Assembly: GCA_022402465.1 (NCBI GenBank)
Contig: JAKRSH010000022.1
Coordinates: 62,001-126,000, forward strand
Source of the DNA: Leptospiraceae bacterium
Lineage (GTDB): Bacteria; Spirochaetota; Leptospiria; Leptospirales; Leptospiraceae
Length of the DNA: 64,000 bases
Direction: 5' to 3'
Of this stretch, positions 20,227 to 31,016 are shown in pieces. The notes beneath the pieces were generated by a model that saw nothing but the letters and a program-made list of their open reading frames with translations, ran no database searches and was not told the DNA's origin. Made by a program: the position numbers and the translations under genes. The number at the start of each line of letters is the position of its first letter. Within the stretch, counting starts at the first letter, position 1.

Positions 20227-21156
20227 TTACTCTTCTTTCGGTAAAAGAATTTTAAAAAGTTCCCACTCAGAATAATTCTTAATTTCAGGTAAATGGTTCT
20301 GCAGAGTTTCAACTACAGTGGAGCCCCATTTTAAATCTTTAGAGTTTAACGTAAACCTGGATTGATTCTTTAATCTATCAATGATAGCTTGAATTTCATT
20401 TTCAAAATTTACAATAGTCTGTTTAAGTTCAATAGTCATAGATTTTTCATTTCGTATTCTATCTATGAATCCTAGCAAAATAAATTGAAATGAAAACATT
20501 TCAAGAATACGTAGAGTTTTCGCGTATTCATTGTATTGCATATCTAACTTTATTAATTTTGATTCAGGAATTTGATGGAAGTGAATTTCTGCATGAGTTG
20601 CCTCTCGTGCATAATTTAAATCAAATGGATTGATCTCTAAACCGACTGTATTAAAAGGAAGTAAATACGCTTCATAAGTTAATTGAATCTTAGCTAGGAT
20701 CAAATAATAATCAGGGTTTCTACCATTTGTTGCAAATCCTTTGGAGCCGACTAATACTCTTTCGGTATTATTCTCCAAGAAGGTTGTTTTCATATTTTTG
20801 AGTCTTCCCTTCCATCCTTTTTCAGAAACAGCCATGGAGATGATTTTTCTTCCGTCACACAATTGATTTAAGATTTCTACTTTATTCGAAATTACTAATA
20901 TATTTCCACAAAGATTAACTTCTGGCATTGCAGAGAGTGCTAGGCCTAATCCAGTTGGATGCATTGCGAGTGCTCTGATTTGATTTAAGAAATCAATATA
21001 ATCTAAGGATTCGTTAGTCTTTAAATGTTGGAAGAAATTTCTTTCGGCTAATATTGGAGAAAATTCTTTAAAAATAGAATAAACATTTTTATTTTCAAAG
21101 GATTTTAACTTTGTACGATAAAATTCACGATGTTCTACAAGAGAAATTGAAGTCAT
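20227..21156 (-). CDS. Acyl-CoA dehydrogenase-like protein, divergent (putative)
   Basis: 309 aa; segment EKGWKGRLKNMKTTFLENNTERVLVGSKGFATNGRNPDYYLILAKI resembles the ACAD middle domain; ATGA overlap with uvrA. Confidence 0.5.
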   Translation of the reverse strand: MTSISLVEHREFYRTKLKSFENKNVYSIFKEFSPILAERNFFQHLKTNESLDYIDFLNQIRALAMHPTGLGLALSAMPEVNLCGNILVISNKVEILNQLCDGRKIISMAVSEKGWKGRLKNMKTTFLENNTERVLVGSKGFATNGRNPDYYLILAKIQLTYEAYLLPFNTVGLEINPFDLNYAREATHAEIHFHQIPESKLIKLDMQYNEYAKTLRILEMFSFQFILLGFIDRIRNEKSMTIELKQTIVNFENEIQAIIDRLKNQSRFTLNSKDLKWGSTVVETLQNHLPEIKNYSEWELFKILLPKEE

Positions 21157-24023
21157 GACTTCTTCTTTGCTACTTTTTTAACAGAATTAAGACTATTACC
21201 TTCAGATTCTAGAATCGTTTTTAAATAGATTCCAGTGAAAGAATTCTTGACTTGGGCTATTTCTTCGGGTGTTCCCGTTGCGAGAACCTCACCTCCACCA
21301 TCTCCACCTTCAGGTCCAATGTCAATAATATGATCAGCAGATTTTATTACATCTAAATTGTGTTCTATGATTACCATAGAGTTTCCCTTGTCCACTAATG
21401 AGTGAAGTACGTTCATTAGTTTTTGGATATCATCAAAATGAAGACCTGTTGTAGGCTCATCTAAAATATAAAGAGTCTTACCAGTTGGTCTTTTCGCTAG
21501 TTCAGTAGAAAGTTTGATACGCTGTGCTTCTCCACCTGAAAAAGTTGTTGCAGGTTGTCCTAAGGTGATATAACCCAAACCTACTTCCATTAGTGTTTCT
21601 AACTTTCGTCTAGCAGAAGGAATATTTTCAAAAAAAACAACAGCATCTTCTACAGTCATTTCTAAAATTTCATTGATATTTTTACCTTTAAACTTCACTT
21701 CTAAGGTTTCTCTATTGTATCTCTTTCCCTTGCAGACATCACAGGTAACATATACATCAGGAAGAAAGTGCATTTCAATTTTCAATATACCATCTCCCTG
21801 GCATTTCTCACAACGACCGCCTGCCACATTGAAGCTAAATCTTCCAGGATCATAACCTCTTAGTTTTGCCTCTTCTAAATTAGAAAAAAGTTCTCGGATA
21901 GGTGTAAAAAGACCTGTGTATGTTGCTGGGTTAGAACGAGGTGTCCGACCTATAGGGGACTGGTCTATATTAATAATTTTGTCAATATTTTCTATACCGG
22001 TAATTTTCTTATGTTTACCAGGTATAGTCTTAGTTCTCATGATGTCATGAGCTAGTTTATTATAAAGTATTTCATTTACTAAGGTAGACTTTCCCGATCC
22101 AGAAACACCTGTTACAACAACCATCATTCCCAAGGGAAATTCAACATCTAGATTCTTTAAATTATTGTGTGTAGCCGACCAAATTTTTAAACTAGTACCG
22201 TTACCTTCTCTTCTTATCTCAGGTCTTGAAATAAACTTCTCACCCTTAAGGTAAGCTCCTGTTGTGGAACGAGGATTCTTTTTTATTTCCGCTGGCGTAC
22301 CAAATGCAACAATAGAGCCTCCATGCACTCCTGCTCCTGGACCCATATCTAAAATAAAATCTGCCTCTTCCATAGTCTCTTTATCATGTTCAACAACTAT
22401 AACTGTATTGCCTAAATTCTTGAGATTCTTTAAAGTATTGATCAACTTAGTATTATCTCTTTGGTGCAAACCAATAGAAGGTTCATCCAGAACATACATA
22501 ACGCCCATAAGTTGAGAACCAATTTGGGATGCTAGTCGAATACGCTGCATCTCACCACCAGATAAAGTTGAGGCAGATCTCGAAACATTTAAATAACCAA
22601 CACCTACATCCTTTAAAAATGTTAATCTCTGGTTTATTTCCTTTAGAATGGGTTCTGAGATAGGAATATTGGAACCTTCAAATACTAAATTTTTGGAAAA
22701 TTGCAATGCCTTTTCAATAGACATCTCGGTAAATCCATCTATTCCAAGATTGTTTATTTTAACAGCAAGAGCGCCAGGGCTGAGTCGCTTACCATTGCAC
22801 TCAGGACATACATGGTTGGTCATGAAGCCTTCATACCATTGTCTCATGCTATCAGATTTGGTTTCTTTGTATCTACGGGAAAGATTAGGAATCACTCCTT
22901 CAAAATTTCTAGAGAATTCAAAATGCGAATTTTCTTTGCGAAAATCATAATCAATCTTGATAGATTCATCTCCATAAAGTATCACTTCTTGAATTTTACG
23001 ACTCAGTTTATTCCATGGAGTGGTAGGATTGAATTTTAATTTTTTGGATAATGCTTCAAGAGTTGCCATAAACCAATAGCTATTTGATTTTGCACCGCCC
23101 CAGGCTTCAATTGCTCCTTCAACTAAACTTAAATTTTCATCAGAAATAATAAGGTTTTCATCAAACTCTAGTAAGCTGCCAAGCCCATCACAATTCTTAC
23201 AAGCACCATGAGGGGAATTGAAAGAAAATAAACGAGGGCTTAATTCTGGAAGTGTCACATCATCACACTTGGGACAGGCTAGCTTTTGCGAATATACATG
23301 ATCCGTTTTTTCATCATATATAACAACTACTCCATCGGATTGCTTTAATGCCGTTTCCACTGAATCAGATAATCTAGAGTCAATACCCTCTTTGACAAGA
23401 ACTCGGTCTACTATGATATCTAAATCAGTTTTAAAGGTTTTCTTAAGAATAATTTCTTCATCTAGCGTTTTGATTTCTCCATTGATTCTTACTCTTTGAA
23501 AACCATCTTTTCTTGCTTTGTCAAGAATATCCTTGTGTTCACCTTTCTTCTGCCTTAGAATAGGAGCTAAAACTTGAAGCTTAGAACCTATAGGAAATAA
23601 TTTGATTCTATCTAAAATTTGATCAACAGATAGAGTAGAAATTTTCGTTCCACACTTAGGACAATGAGGAATCCCAACCCTCGCATAAAGTAAACGCAAG
23701 TAATCGTATACTTCTGTTACAGTTCCAACTGTTGACCTTGGATTTCTAGCAGTAGTTTTTTGTTCTATAGAGATAGCTGGACTTAGGCCTTCTATCAGAT
23801 CTACATCTGGCTTTTCCATTTGACCAAGAAATTGACGAGCATAACTTGAAAGACTCTCTACATATCGCCTTTGACCTTCCGCATAAATCGTATCAAAGGC
23901 TAATGAGGATTTACCTGAACCAGAGAGACCAGTAATGACGACCATTTTGTCTCTTGGAATATCGATATCGATATTTTTTAAATTGTGCTCTCTAGCTCCG
24001 CGTATTTTTAAAAATCCTGCCAC
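21153..24023 (-). CDS. uvrA: Excinuclease ABC subunit A
   Basis: 956 aa; [35 protein letters not shown], two ABC domains, Cys zinc motifs. Confidence 0.99.
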   Translation of the reverse strand: MAGFLKIRGAREHNLKNIDIDIPRDKMVVITGLSGSGKSSLAFDTIYAEGQRRYVESLSSYARQFLGQMEKPDVDLIEGLSPAISIEQKTTARNPRSTVGTVTEVYDYLRLLYARVGIPHCPKCGTKISTLSVDQILDRIKLFPIGSKLQVLAPILRQKKGEHKDILDKARKDGFQRVRINGEIKTLDEEIILKKTFKTDLDIIVDRVLVKEGIDSRLSDSVETALKQSDGVVVIYDEKTDHVYSQKLACPKCDDVTLPELSPRLFSFNSPHGACKNCDGLGSLLEFDENLIISDENLSLVEGAIEAWGGAKSNSYWFMATLEALSKKLKFNPTTPWNKLSRKIQEVILYGDESIKIDYDFRKENSHFEFSRNFEGVIPNLSRRYKETKSDSMRQWYEGFMTNHVCPECNGKRLSPGALAVKINNLGIDGFTEMSIEKALQFSKNLVFEGSNIPISEPILKEINQRLTFLKDVGVGYLNVSRSASTLSGGEMQRIRLASQIGSQLMGVMYVLDEPSIGLHQRDNTKLINTLKNLKNLGNTVIVVEHDKETMEEADFILDMGPGAGVHGGSIVAFGTPAEIKKNPRSTTGAYLKGEKFISRPEIRREGNGTSLKIWSATHNNLKNLDVEFPLGMMVVVTGVSGSGKSTLVNEILYNKLAHDIMRTKTIPGKHKKITGIENIDKIINIDQSPIGRTPRSNPATYTGLFTPIRELFSNLEEAKLRGYDPGRFSFNVAGGRCEKCQGDGILKIEMHFLPDVYVTCDVCKGKRYNRETLEVKFKGKNINEILEMTVEDAVVFFENIPSARRKLETLMEVGLGYITLGQPATTFSGGEAQRIKLSTELAKRPTGKTLYILDEPTTGLHFDDIQKLMNVLHSLVDKGNSMVIIEHNLDVIKSADHIIDIGPEGGDGGGEVLATGTPEEIAQVKNSFTGIYLKTILESEGNSLNSVKKVAKKKS

Positions 24024-24104
24024 AATCTTTTCCTCTTATTCCAATCTGTTTTACAGTAGCTTTCTGGAAACCTTTTTCGCAAGCTATCCGAAGAGGTTTT
24101 AGTC

Positions 24105-25871
24105 TTGAGATATTTTTTTTCCCTTATCTTACTTCCCATTCGTTTAATCATTCTATTTTATTATTATCTAAGAAGTGCTCTAGCTAAAGGAAATCATGTA
24201 TATCTTGAAATTCCTTCTTCCTTCACTGATTCACAGAAAAGTTACCTAATTCGTAAAATTCAAGGAGAAGCTGATCTTCCTTTTTTTACTGAATTCATTT
24301 CTAATTTAACTTTGATTCGCAAGGAATCTAGAGTGAAATATCTTAGTCTTCTTATTCCCAAAATGGAATTAGGATTCTCTGAAATTCAAACTATTTATAA
24401 TGAATTAGAAAGAATCAAGAAAAATGGTGTCAGTCTAATTGGATTTAGTGAGGAGGGTGATCTTAAATCCTTGTTCTTACTTTCAATATGTGACAAAAGA
24501 TACAGCTCTGCAACTTCAGAATTTACCTCCATTCTCCCCACTATTGATTCTATGTTCTTTGGAGAACTTGCTAAAAAATGGAATGTTAAAATAGACGTCT
24601 ATAAATCTGGAGCTTATAAATCTTTTGGTGAGATCTTTACCAGAAAGAACTTTTCTAAGGAAGCTAAATCAAATCTTAAAAATCTCATCGATGATTTGAA
24701 AAATGAAATCATTTCTCCTATCCGAAATAACTCTGGTTTAAATGAAAAAATTCTACAAAGACCAATATTAAATTCTGAATATCTCTATGAACTAAAGTTC
24801 TTCAATGGATTATTAGAATATGATGATTTTAAATTAAATTATCATTTTACAAATTTAGATAAACTATTAAAACTAAATGATAATAATTTAGAAAAACTAC
24901 AAGACGACAAACAATCAAAACCGAATTCTAAAACCTTAAGTCTCCATTCTATAGAGATTCGTGACAAAATTAAAAATTTCAAATTTATCATAGTTAAAAA
25001 ATCTATTATTGCTATTCTTCCTATGAAAGGAGAAATATCAGAGGGCGATAAAACTGATTCAGAGTTAAAATCAGGTGTCATAGAAAGACATTCTACAATT
25101 AAAATACTGAATGAATTAAAAGAAAATAAAAATATCAAAGCATTAGTTTTACATATGGACTCACCTGGAGGATCTGCAATAGATTCAGAAAAAATCTATT
25201 TGGCATTAAAATCCTTTGATAGAAAAATTCCTGTTTATACCTATATTTCAAATACTTGTGCCTCTGGAGGTTATTATATAGCTTGTAGCTCTAGAAAAAT
25301 TTATTCTAACTCAATTGGTATTGTTGGAAGTATAGGAACAATCATGATGAGATTTGATTTAGAGGGTCTTTACAAAAAATTTGGAATCTTTAAAGATAGG
25401 ATAGGATTTTATCCGCAAAGAGAGATTTTTACAGATTCTGGTAGTTTATCTAAAGAATCCCAAAACTTTTTAATGCAAGAAATTCAAAGAGTTGAAAATT
25501 TATTTATAAAAAGAGTCTCTGAGGCTAGAAAATTAGATAAGTCCATTTTTGAAAAAATGGGAGGTGGTCGTGTATTTTCTCCTAAAAAATTCATTGATCA
25601 GAAATTTATTGACAAAGAATTATCTTTAACTGAATGTTTAGATGAAATAAAAGAAGACTTATCTCTGAAATATACTAAAATAAATTATCTAGCACCTAAC
25701 TTTAATTTAAAGATAGCATTCAAGAAATCTATTCCATTCCTGAAATTGCTTGTAGATTTTGAGTTTAGATCTCTATTTAAGAAATTGACTGAATTGAATA
25801 ATAAGAATACCAAAATTAAAATATATTTCATGAATCCTATCATTACAAGTATTCAAAACTTTATAAAATAA
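24105..25871 (+). CDS. Signal peptide peptidase SppA-like (long, two-domain)
   Basis: 588 aa; Lys motif VYKSGAYKSFGEIFTRKNFS in the N half; MDSPGGSAIDSE and CASGGYYIACSS in the C half. Confidence 0.9.
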   Translation: MRYFFSLILLPIRLIILFYYYLRSALAKGNHVYLEIPSSFTDSQKSYLIRKIQGEADLPFFTEFISNLTLIRKESRVKYLSLLIPKMELGFSEIQTIYNELERIKKNGVSLIGFSEEGDLKSLFLLSICDKRYSSATSEFTSILPTIDSMFFGELAKKWNVKIDVYKSGAYKSFGEIFTRKNFSKEAKSNLKNLIDDLKNEIISPIRNNSGLNEKILQRPILNSEYLYELKFFNGLLEYDDFKLNYHFTNLDKLLKLNDNNLEKLQDDKQSKPNSKTLSLHSIEIRDKIKNFKFIIVKKSIIAILPMKGEISEGDKTDSELKSGVIERHSTIKILNELKENKNIKALVLHMDSPGGSAIDSEKIYLALKSFDRKIPVYTYISNTCASGGYYIACSSRKIYSNSIGIVGSIGTIMMRFDLEGLYKKFGIFKDRIGFYPQREIFTDSGSLSKESQNFLMQEIQRVENLFIKRVSEARKLDKSIFEKMGGGRVFSPKKFIDQKFIDKELSLTECLDEIKEDLSLKYTKINYLAPNFNLKIAFKKSIPFLKLLVDFEFRSLFKKLTELNNKNTKIKIYFMNPIITSIQNFIK

Positions 25872-25960
25872 TTATTTCATTCTTCTTGAAAAATATATCC
25901 ACCTTTTAAAAATTGATAAATAAGAATGAATGAAATAATTTATTTCTTATAATCTTCAAT

Positions 25961-28825
25961 ATGAGTATTAAAAAATTTCGTCTATTTAAACGGAGCTTAT
26001 GGATTTTATTCATTTTAGCGATTCTAGCTTTTTTTTCTTTTTCTTTTTATATATGGTTTGATAATCATACTAAGGATCTCACTAATAAGAGATTAAAATC
26101 TTTAGATCTAGCCAATGAAATCGTAGCAACGAGTGATGAGCTAACTAGACTCTCTAGAAATTATATTGCTACAAACGAAAAGTTATTTAAAGAAGATTAT
26201 TTATCTATCCTCTCAATTAAAAATGGTGAGAAACCTCGACCACTCGACTACCATGTTTCACATTGGAATTTTAGAGATACAGATAGCCTTCCGATTGATT
26301 CAAAATTAATTTCATTCGAAGAAAGAATTCAAACTGCTGATTTTACAAGAAGTGAATTACAAATTATACATAGGATATCTTTAATAGCAAAGGATATCCA
26401 AGATATCGAAATAAAAAGTTTCACCATCCTTGAAGGAAATAGCCTAAAGAGGGAGGTAGCGCTAAATTTACTTTTTGATGTAAAGTATAGAAACCTTAGA
26501 AGTAATCTGATGATTCTTGCTCAAAATTTATGCAGAAGTATAGAGAATAGGACTAAACCAAATATCGAATATTGGAAGAATATTACAAATGCATCGAGGA
26601 TTTTGTTCTTAATCTTTAGCTTAGGTCTTTTTACTATTATGTTACTGTCATATTTTGATTTAAGGTCCATTTTAGGAGGAGATCCTAACTTAGTTTATAA
26701 CACAATAGAAAGTATTGGTAATGGAAATTTTAATACAGAGATACAATTAAAAGAAGGAATAAATTTTAGTATACTTAAATGGCTTTCTGTAATGCAAGAG
26801 AAACTTTCACTAGCAAATTCAGAAAGAACTGAATTTGAAAAAACCTTAATTAATAAAGAAAAATTTATAAGATGGGTTACTGATGTTTTTCCAGGTATGA
26901 TAGGCTATTGGAATAAAGATTTAATTTGTATTTATGCAAACTCGAATTATCTTGAATGGTTTGGCAAAAGTAGTCAAGTAGTGGTTGGTTCTCATATTAA
27001 AGATGTTCTTTCAGAGGAAATATATAATTTAAATTTAGAATATATCAAGGATGTATTGAAAGGTAAAAACATTCAATTTGAAAGGAAATTAAAAAAAATG
27101 GATGGGTCTATTGGCTATACCTTAGCTCATTATATCCCAGATATTGATGATAAAGGAAATGTAGAAGGTTTCTTGGCGGTAGTAACTGATATAACAAAGA
27201 TTAAAGATTTTGAATTAACTCTAGAAAGAAATAAGAAGCATTTAGAATATGTATTAGATAATTTAATTACGGGAATAGTTCAAATTAATACTAATGGAGA
27301 AATAATTTACGCAAATCATGCTTCTGAAAATATACTTAATCTTACAAAAAATTCCATCAATAGCTTATATTATGACAGTAAAGATTGGAAACAAATAGAT
27401 GAATTCAATAATCCTTATCCACCTGATAAACTTCCATTAGCTATAGCTTTAAAAGAAAATAGAATTGTATCAAATATTGAACACGGAATAATTGATGAGA
27501 ATGGAAATTGGAAATGGTTGATTGTTAATGCATATCCAATTTATGATTCATATTCAAATTTATCAGGCGCTATAGCAAATTTTATTGATATTACAAAAAG
27601 AAAATTAGATGAGAGATCATTAATACGGGCTAAAGAAATAGCTGATTCTGCAAGCAATGCTAAATCAGAATTTCTTGCTAATATGAGCCATGAAATTCGA
27701 ACTCCCCTAAATGGAATTATAGGTTTTTCGGATCTTTTAGCTGATACAAAATTAAATGAAGAACAAAGTTTATATGTAAACTTGATAAAACAGTCATCTA
27801 TCACTCTAAGAAATTTAATCAACAATATATTAGATTTCTCTAAAATAGAGGCAGGAAAGTATGAATTAGATATCCAAAAGATCGATTTAAAAAGATTCAT
27901 AAATCAAACGATAAATTTAATTCGATACCAAATTATAGAAAAAAACTTAAATTTCATCCTAGATATTAATCTTGGAGAAGATATTTATTATCATACTGAT
28001 GAATTAAAATTAAGACAAGTTTTATTAAATTTAATTAGTAATTCAATTAAATTTACTGAAAAAGGTTATATTAAATTAATAATTAATGAAGAATTTATAG
28101 AGAATACAAAAAAAGAAAAAATGTTAATATTCATTATTGAAGACTCTGGAATTGGAATTCCCAAGGATAAACATAAAGAAATATTTGAAGCATTTACTCA
28201 GGCTGACTCATCTACAACAAGAAAATATGGTGGAACTGGTTTAGGATTATCAATATGCAATAAAATACTAAAAATATTTAACTCCAAATTAGAAATAATC
28301 AGTGAGGAAAATCTAGGTAGTAAATTTACATTTAAAATTAAAGCTAAAATTGAAAATCAAAATGTAGAAAATATTAATGAAGATTTTTTGCTTTCTAATG
28401 AAGAAAATCTTAATACAAAAGAATTTCAAATCACAGAAAACGAACTTGATTTAAACAAAAAATTCAAAATATTAATAGCTGAAGACAATTTAATTAATAT
28501 GCTATTAGCAAAATCTATCATTCAAAAAACGCTTCCCTTAGCTATAATTTTTGAAGCGGAAAATGGTAAAATAGCTTTAGATATCTACAAACGAGAAAAA
28601 CCAGATTTAATTTTTATGGATTTACAAATGCCTGAAATGAATGGTTACGAAGTCACGAATGCAATACGTAAAGCAGCAAATGATAACATAACACCTATAA
28701 TAGCATTGACGGCGGATAATTTTTCATCTGATAAAGAGAAATGTTTGGAAATTGGTATGAATGATTTTATTGGCAAACCAATAGAAACAAACGTCTTAGA
28801 AATTTCCCTAAAGAAATGGCTCTAG
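25961..28825 (+). CDS. Hybrid sensor histidine kinase (TM sensor, PAS x2, HisKA, HATPase, REC)
   Basis: 954 aa; two N-terminal TMs, PAS-like blocks, FLANMSHEIRTPLNGIIGFSDLL, HATPase GIGIPKDKHKEIFEAFTQADSSTTRKYGGTGLGLSI, REC LIFMDLQMPEMNGYE. Confidence 0.96.
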   Translation: MSIKKFRLFKRSLWILFILAILAFFSFSFYIWFDNHTKDLTNKRLKSLDLANEIVATSDELTRLSRNYIATNEKLFKEDYLSILSIKNGEKPRPLDYHVSHWNFRDTDSLPIDSKLISFEERIQTADFTRSELQIIHRISLIAKDIQDIEIKSFTILEGNSLKREVALNLLFDVKYRNLRSNLMILAQNLCRSIENRTKPNIEYWKNITNASRILFLIFSLGLFTIMLLSYFDLRSILGGDPNLVYNTIESIGNGNFNTEIQLKEGINFSILKWLSVMQEKLSLANSERTEFEKTLINKEKFIRWVTDVFPGMIGYWNKDLICIYANSNYLEWFGKSSQVVVGSHIKDVLSEEIYNLNLEYIKDVLKGKNIQFERKLKKMDGSIGYTLAHYIPDIDDKGNVEGFLAVVTDITKIKDFELTLERNKKHLEYVLDNLITGIVQINTNGEIIYANHASENILNLTKNSINSLYYDSKDWKQIDEFNNPYPPDKLPLAIALKENRIVSNIEHGIIDENGNWKWLIVNAYPIYDSYSNLSGAIANFIDITKRKLDERSLIRAKEIADSASNAKSEFLANMSHEIRTPLNGIIGFSDLLADTKLNEEQSLYVNLIKQSSITLRNLINNILDFSKIEAGKYELDIQKIDLKRFINQTINLIRYQIIEKNLNFILDINLGEDIYYHTDELKLRQVLLNLISNSIKFTEKGYIKLIINEEFIENTKKEKMLIFIIEDSGIGIPKDKHKEIFEAFTQADSSTTRKYGGTGLGLSICNKILKIFNSKLEIISEENLGSKFTFKIKAKIENQNVENINEDFLLSNEENLNTKEFQITENELDLNKKFKILIAEDNLINMLLAKSIIQKTLPLAIIFEAENGKIALDIYKREKPDLIFMDLQMPEMNGYEVTNAIRKAANDNITPIIALTADNFSSDKEKCLEIGMNDFIGKPIETNVLEISLKKWL

Positions 28826-28853
28826 AAACAGAAAAATTGGATTTCATCGATTA

Positions 28854-31016
28854 TTATTTTCCTAATCTGGTAAATACACCATCCCATCCTTGCTTAGGTG
28901 GTTGTTGGTAATAAATTTTGCATCGATTTATTAATAAATCACAAGCCTTATTCTCGCTTTCATTCAATGCAAAAGCTTTTTCAAACAGAGAAATAGCTTT
29001 TCCCCAATTCATCTTAAGGTATTCATTAAATGCATCTTCATAAGTTTGTATAAATTCTAATTCTTGGTCGGAGCTTGAACCTTTATGATTATTAAGCGAA
29101 TAAATTGATAAAGGATTCTCTCTTCCTTTAACCCTTATAGAATCCAATTTCCAAAAATCGAATCTATCTTTGCACTTATTAAAAATATTTTCAGAAACAA
29201 GAATAGGAACACCGTAATCTTTTGCAGCTGCTTCTAGTCTTGCTGCAATATTTACAGTATCTCCCATCATAGTATAAGATGCCAGGCTTTCAGTTCCCAT
29301 AAATCCAACCTTTGCTAGCCCACAATTCAAGCCAATACGAAACTGCATCTTTTGAGCCCGTATCGTATAACTATTTTCAGTAGACCATTTATGGTTAAGT
29401 TCCTTCATTTTGGATAGCATAGCTAAGGCAGTATTGCAAGCATCTATTGGGTGAGATTCATTTTTTATAGGAGCACCAAAAATTCCAACAATAGAATCAC
29501 CAATATATTTATCTAAGGTTCCTAAATTTTTCTTTAATTCATCTGTCATAGAACTCAAATATTCATTAAGCAATTTTGCTAATTCGGTAGCAGTTAGTTC
29601 TTCTGATATTTCTGAAAAAGAAACCACATCAGAGAAAAAGGCTGTAATTTCCCATTCACCACCTTGTTTTAATGCTTCTATATCGTGCAGGGCTAAAGAT
29701 ACTACAGATGGATCAATTAAATTTCGGAGAACTGAGTTATATTTTCTTTTTTCAAAACCTTCCTTATATGTAACATACGCATAACCTAGAATAAATGACA
29801 ATGGCAATGTAATTAAGAATGGCGCTATAGGTAATAAAATATCATTTTCATAAAGTAAAAAGCTTGAAACTCCAATTAAAATAAACAAGCCAAAAGGAAC
29901 CATAATTCTAAGAAAGTTGTTATCTGAAATTAATAAGAAGTAAGAAATTAAAAATAAAAATATTAAAGAAAAAATATTCCCCCAATAGATGGGGATCTCA
30001 AATAAACTATGGTTTTCTATTAAGTTCGAAACAAAATTAGCCTGAACTATGACACCTGGAAATAATCCTAAAGGAGTTACAACATCATCATGAGTTCCAG
30101 GTGCAGTTGTTCCAAGTATAACTATTTTATCTTTAAAATACTCTAAAGGAATCAATAATTGAGATTCATCTTCTACGCGTCCATCGATGATTCTCGAATA
30201 TGTTTCGAGAACATCGCTTGCAGAATACCTAGGAATGTTTTGAAGAGTATTAGAAGAGTAATAATATGATCTAATGAAACCTCTTTTATTGATTGGATAA
30301 TTATTTGACTTTCCATCTTTTGTTAAAACTAATTCATTATTTTTAAATGTAAAATCTATAGTCTGATTCTCAAAGAAAGCTACCAAAGAAAGAGTTGGAA
30401 ACATAGTTCCTACTAAAGTTACAATAGGTGCAAATCTTCTTAATATTCCATCTTTGTCAGGCATAACATTTACAATATGAATATGAGGAGCTGTTTCACC
30501 AATCTTACCATTAGGAAAGGAGGCTGAATCAAATTTAGCTAATTGCCTGGAAGCATCCTTACCTAAACTAAATCGTTTATATAAATTAATATAATTTTGG
30601 TTTAACTTAAATTCATCAGCTCTAAATGCTGCTGAATGGGATATATTTGGAAAAATTGAATTCGCTAATGCAAGAGTTTCATCGTCTTGGGAATATTCCG
30701 TAAACAGAATATCATTTACAATAAATTTAGCTTCAGCCATGTTCAGAAAAGCATAAATTGATGGATAAATAGATCTCCTCCAAGGCCATCTTCCAACCTC
30801 GGGGTGGTTTGCATAATGCGCTAAACTATGTTCATCGATGTCTAGTATAACTATATCTTTCGAAAATTTATGATGTTCTGGAAATAAATAAATTGGAACA
30901 TCCGATAATTTTTTATTCCAAACATCCAGAACTCCAAAAGTATCAAAAGAGAATAAGAGAATCAACGGGAATATAATTGTTAAAAAATATGGAGTGATCT
31001 TATCTCGAAATTTCAT
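28854..31016 (-). CDS. CHASE2-domain adenylate/guanylate cyclase
   Basis: 720 aa; N-terminal CHASE2-like domain, TMs, class III cyclase ITAFFSDVVSFSEISEEL...IGDSIVGIFGAP...GDTVNIAARLE, C-terminal TPR-like segment. Confidence 0.93.
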   Translation of the reverse strand: MKFRDKITPYFLTIIFPLILLFSFDTFGVLDVWNKKLSDVPIYLFPEHHKFSKDIVILDIDEHSLAHYANHPEVGRWPWRRSIYPSIYAFLNMAEAKFIVNDILFTEYSQDDETLALANSIFPNISHSAAFRADEFKLNQNYINLYKRFSLGKDASRQLAKFDSASFPNGKIGETAPHIHIVNVMPDKDGILRRFAPIVTLVGTMFPTLSLVAFFENQTIDFTFKNNELVLTKDGKSNNYPINKRGFIRSYYYSSNTLQNIPRYSASDVLETYSRIIDGRVEDESQLLIPLEYFKDKIVILGTTAPGTHDDVVTPLGLFPGVIVQANFVSNLIENHSLFEIPIYWGNIFSLIFLFLISYFLLISDNNFLRIMVPFGLFILIGVSSFLLYENDILLPIAPFLITLPLSFILGYAYVTYKEGFEKRKYNSVLRNLIDPSVVSLALHDIEALKQGGEWEITAFFSDVVSFSEISEELTATELAKLLNEYLSSMTDELKKNLGTLDKYIGDSIVGIFGAPIKNESHPIDACNTALAMLSKMKELNHKWSTENSYTIRAQKMQFRIGLNCGLAKVGFMGTESLASYTMMGDTVNIAARLEAAAKDYGVPILVSENIFNKCKDRFDFWKLDSIRVKGRENPLSIYSLNNHKGSSSDQELEFIQTYEDAFNEYLKMNWGKAISLFEKAFALNESENKACDLLINRCKIYYQQPPKQGWDGVFTRLGK

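Noticed and set aside
24024-24104. SOS/LexA box upstream of uvrA
   Set aside because: No convincing inverted LexA-type motif found by eye
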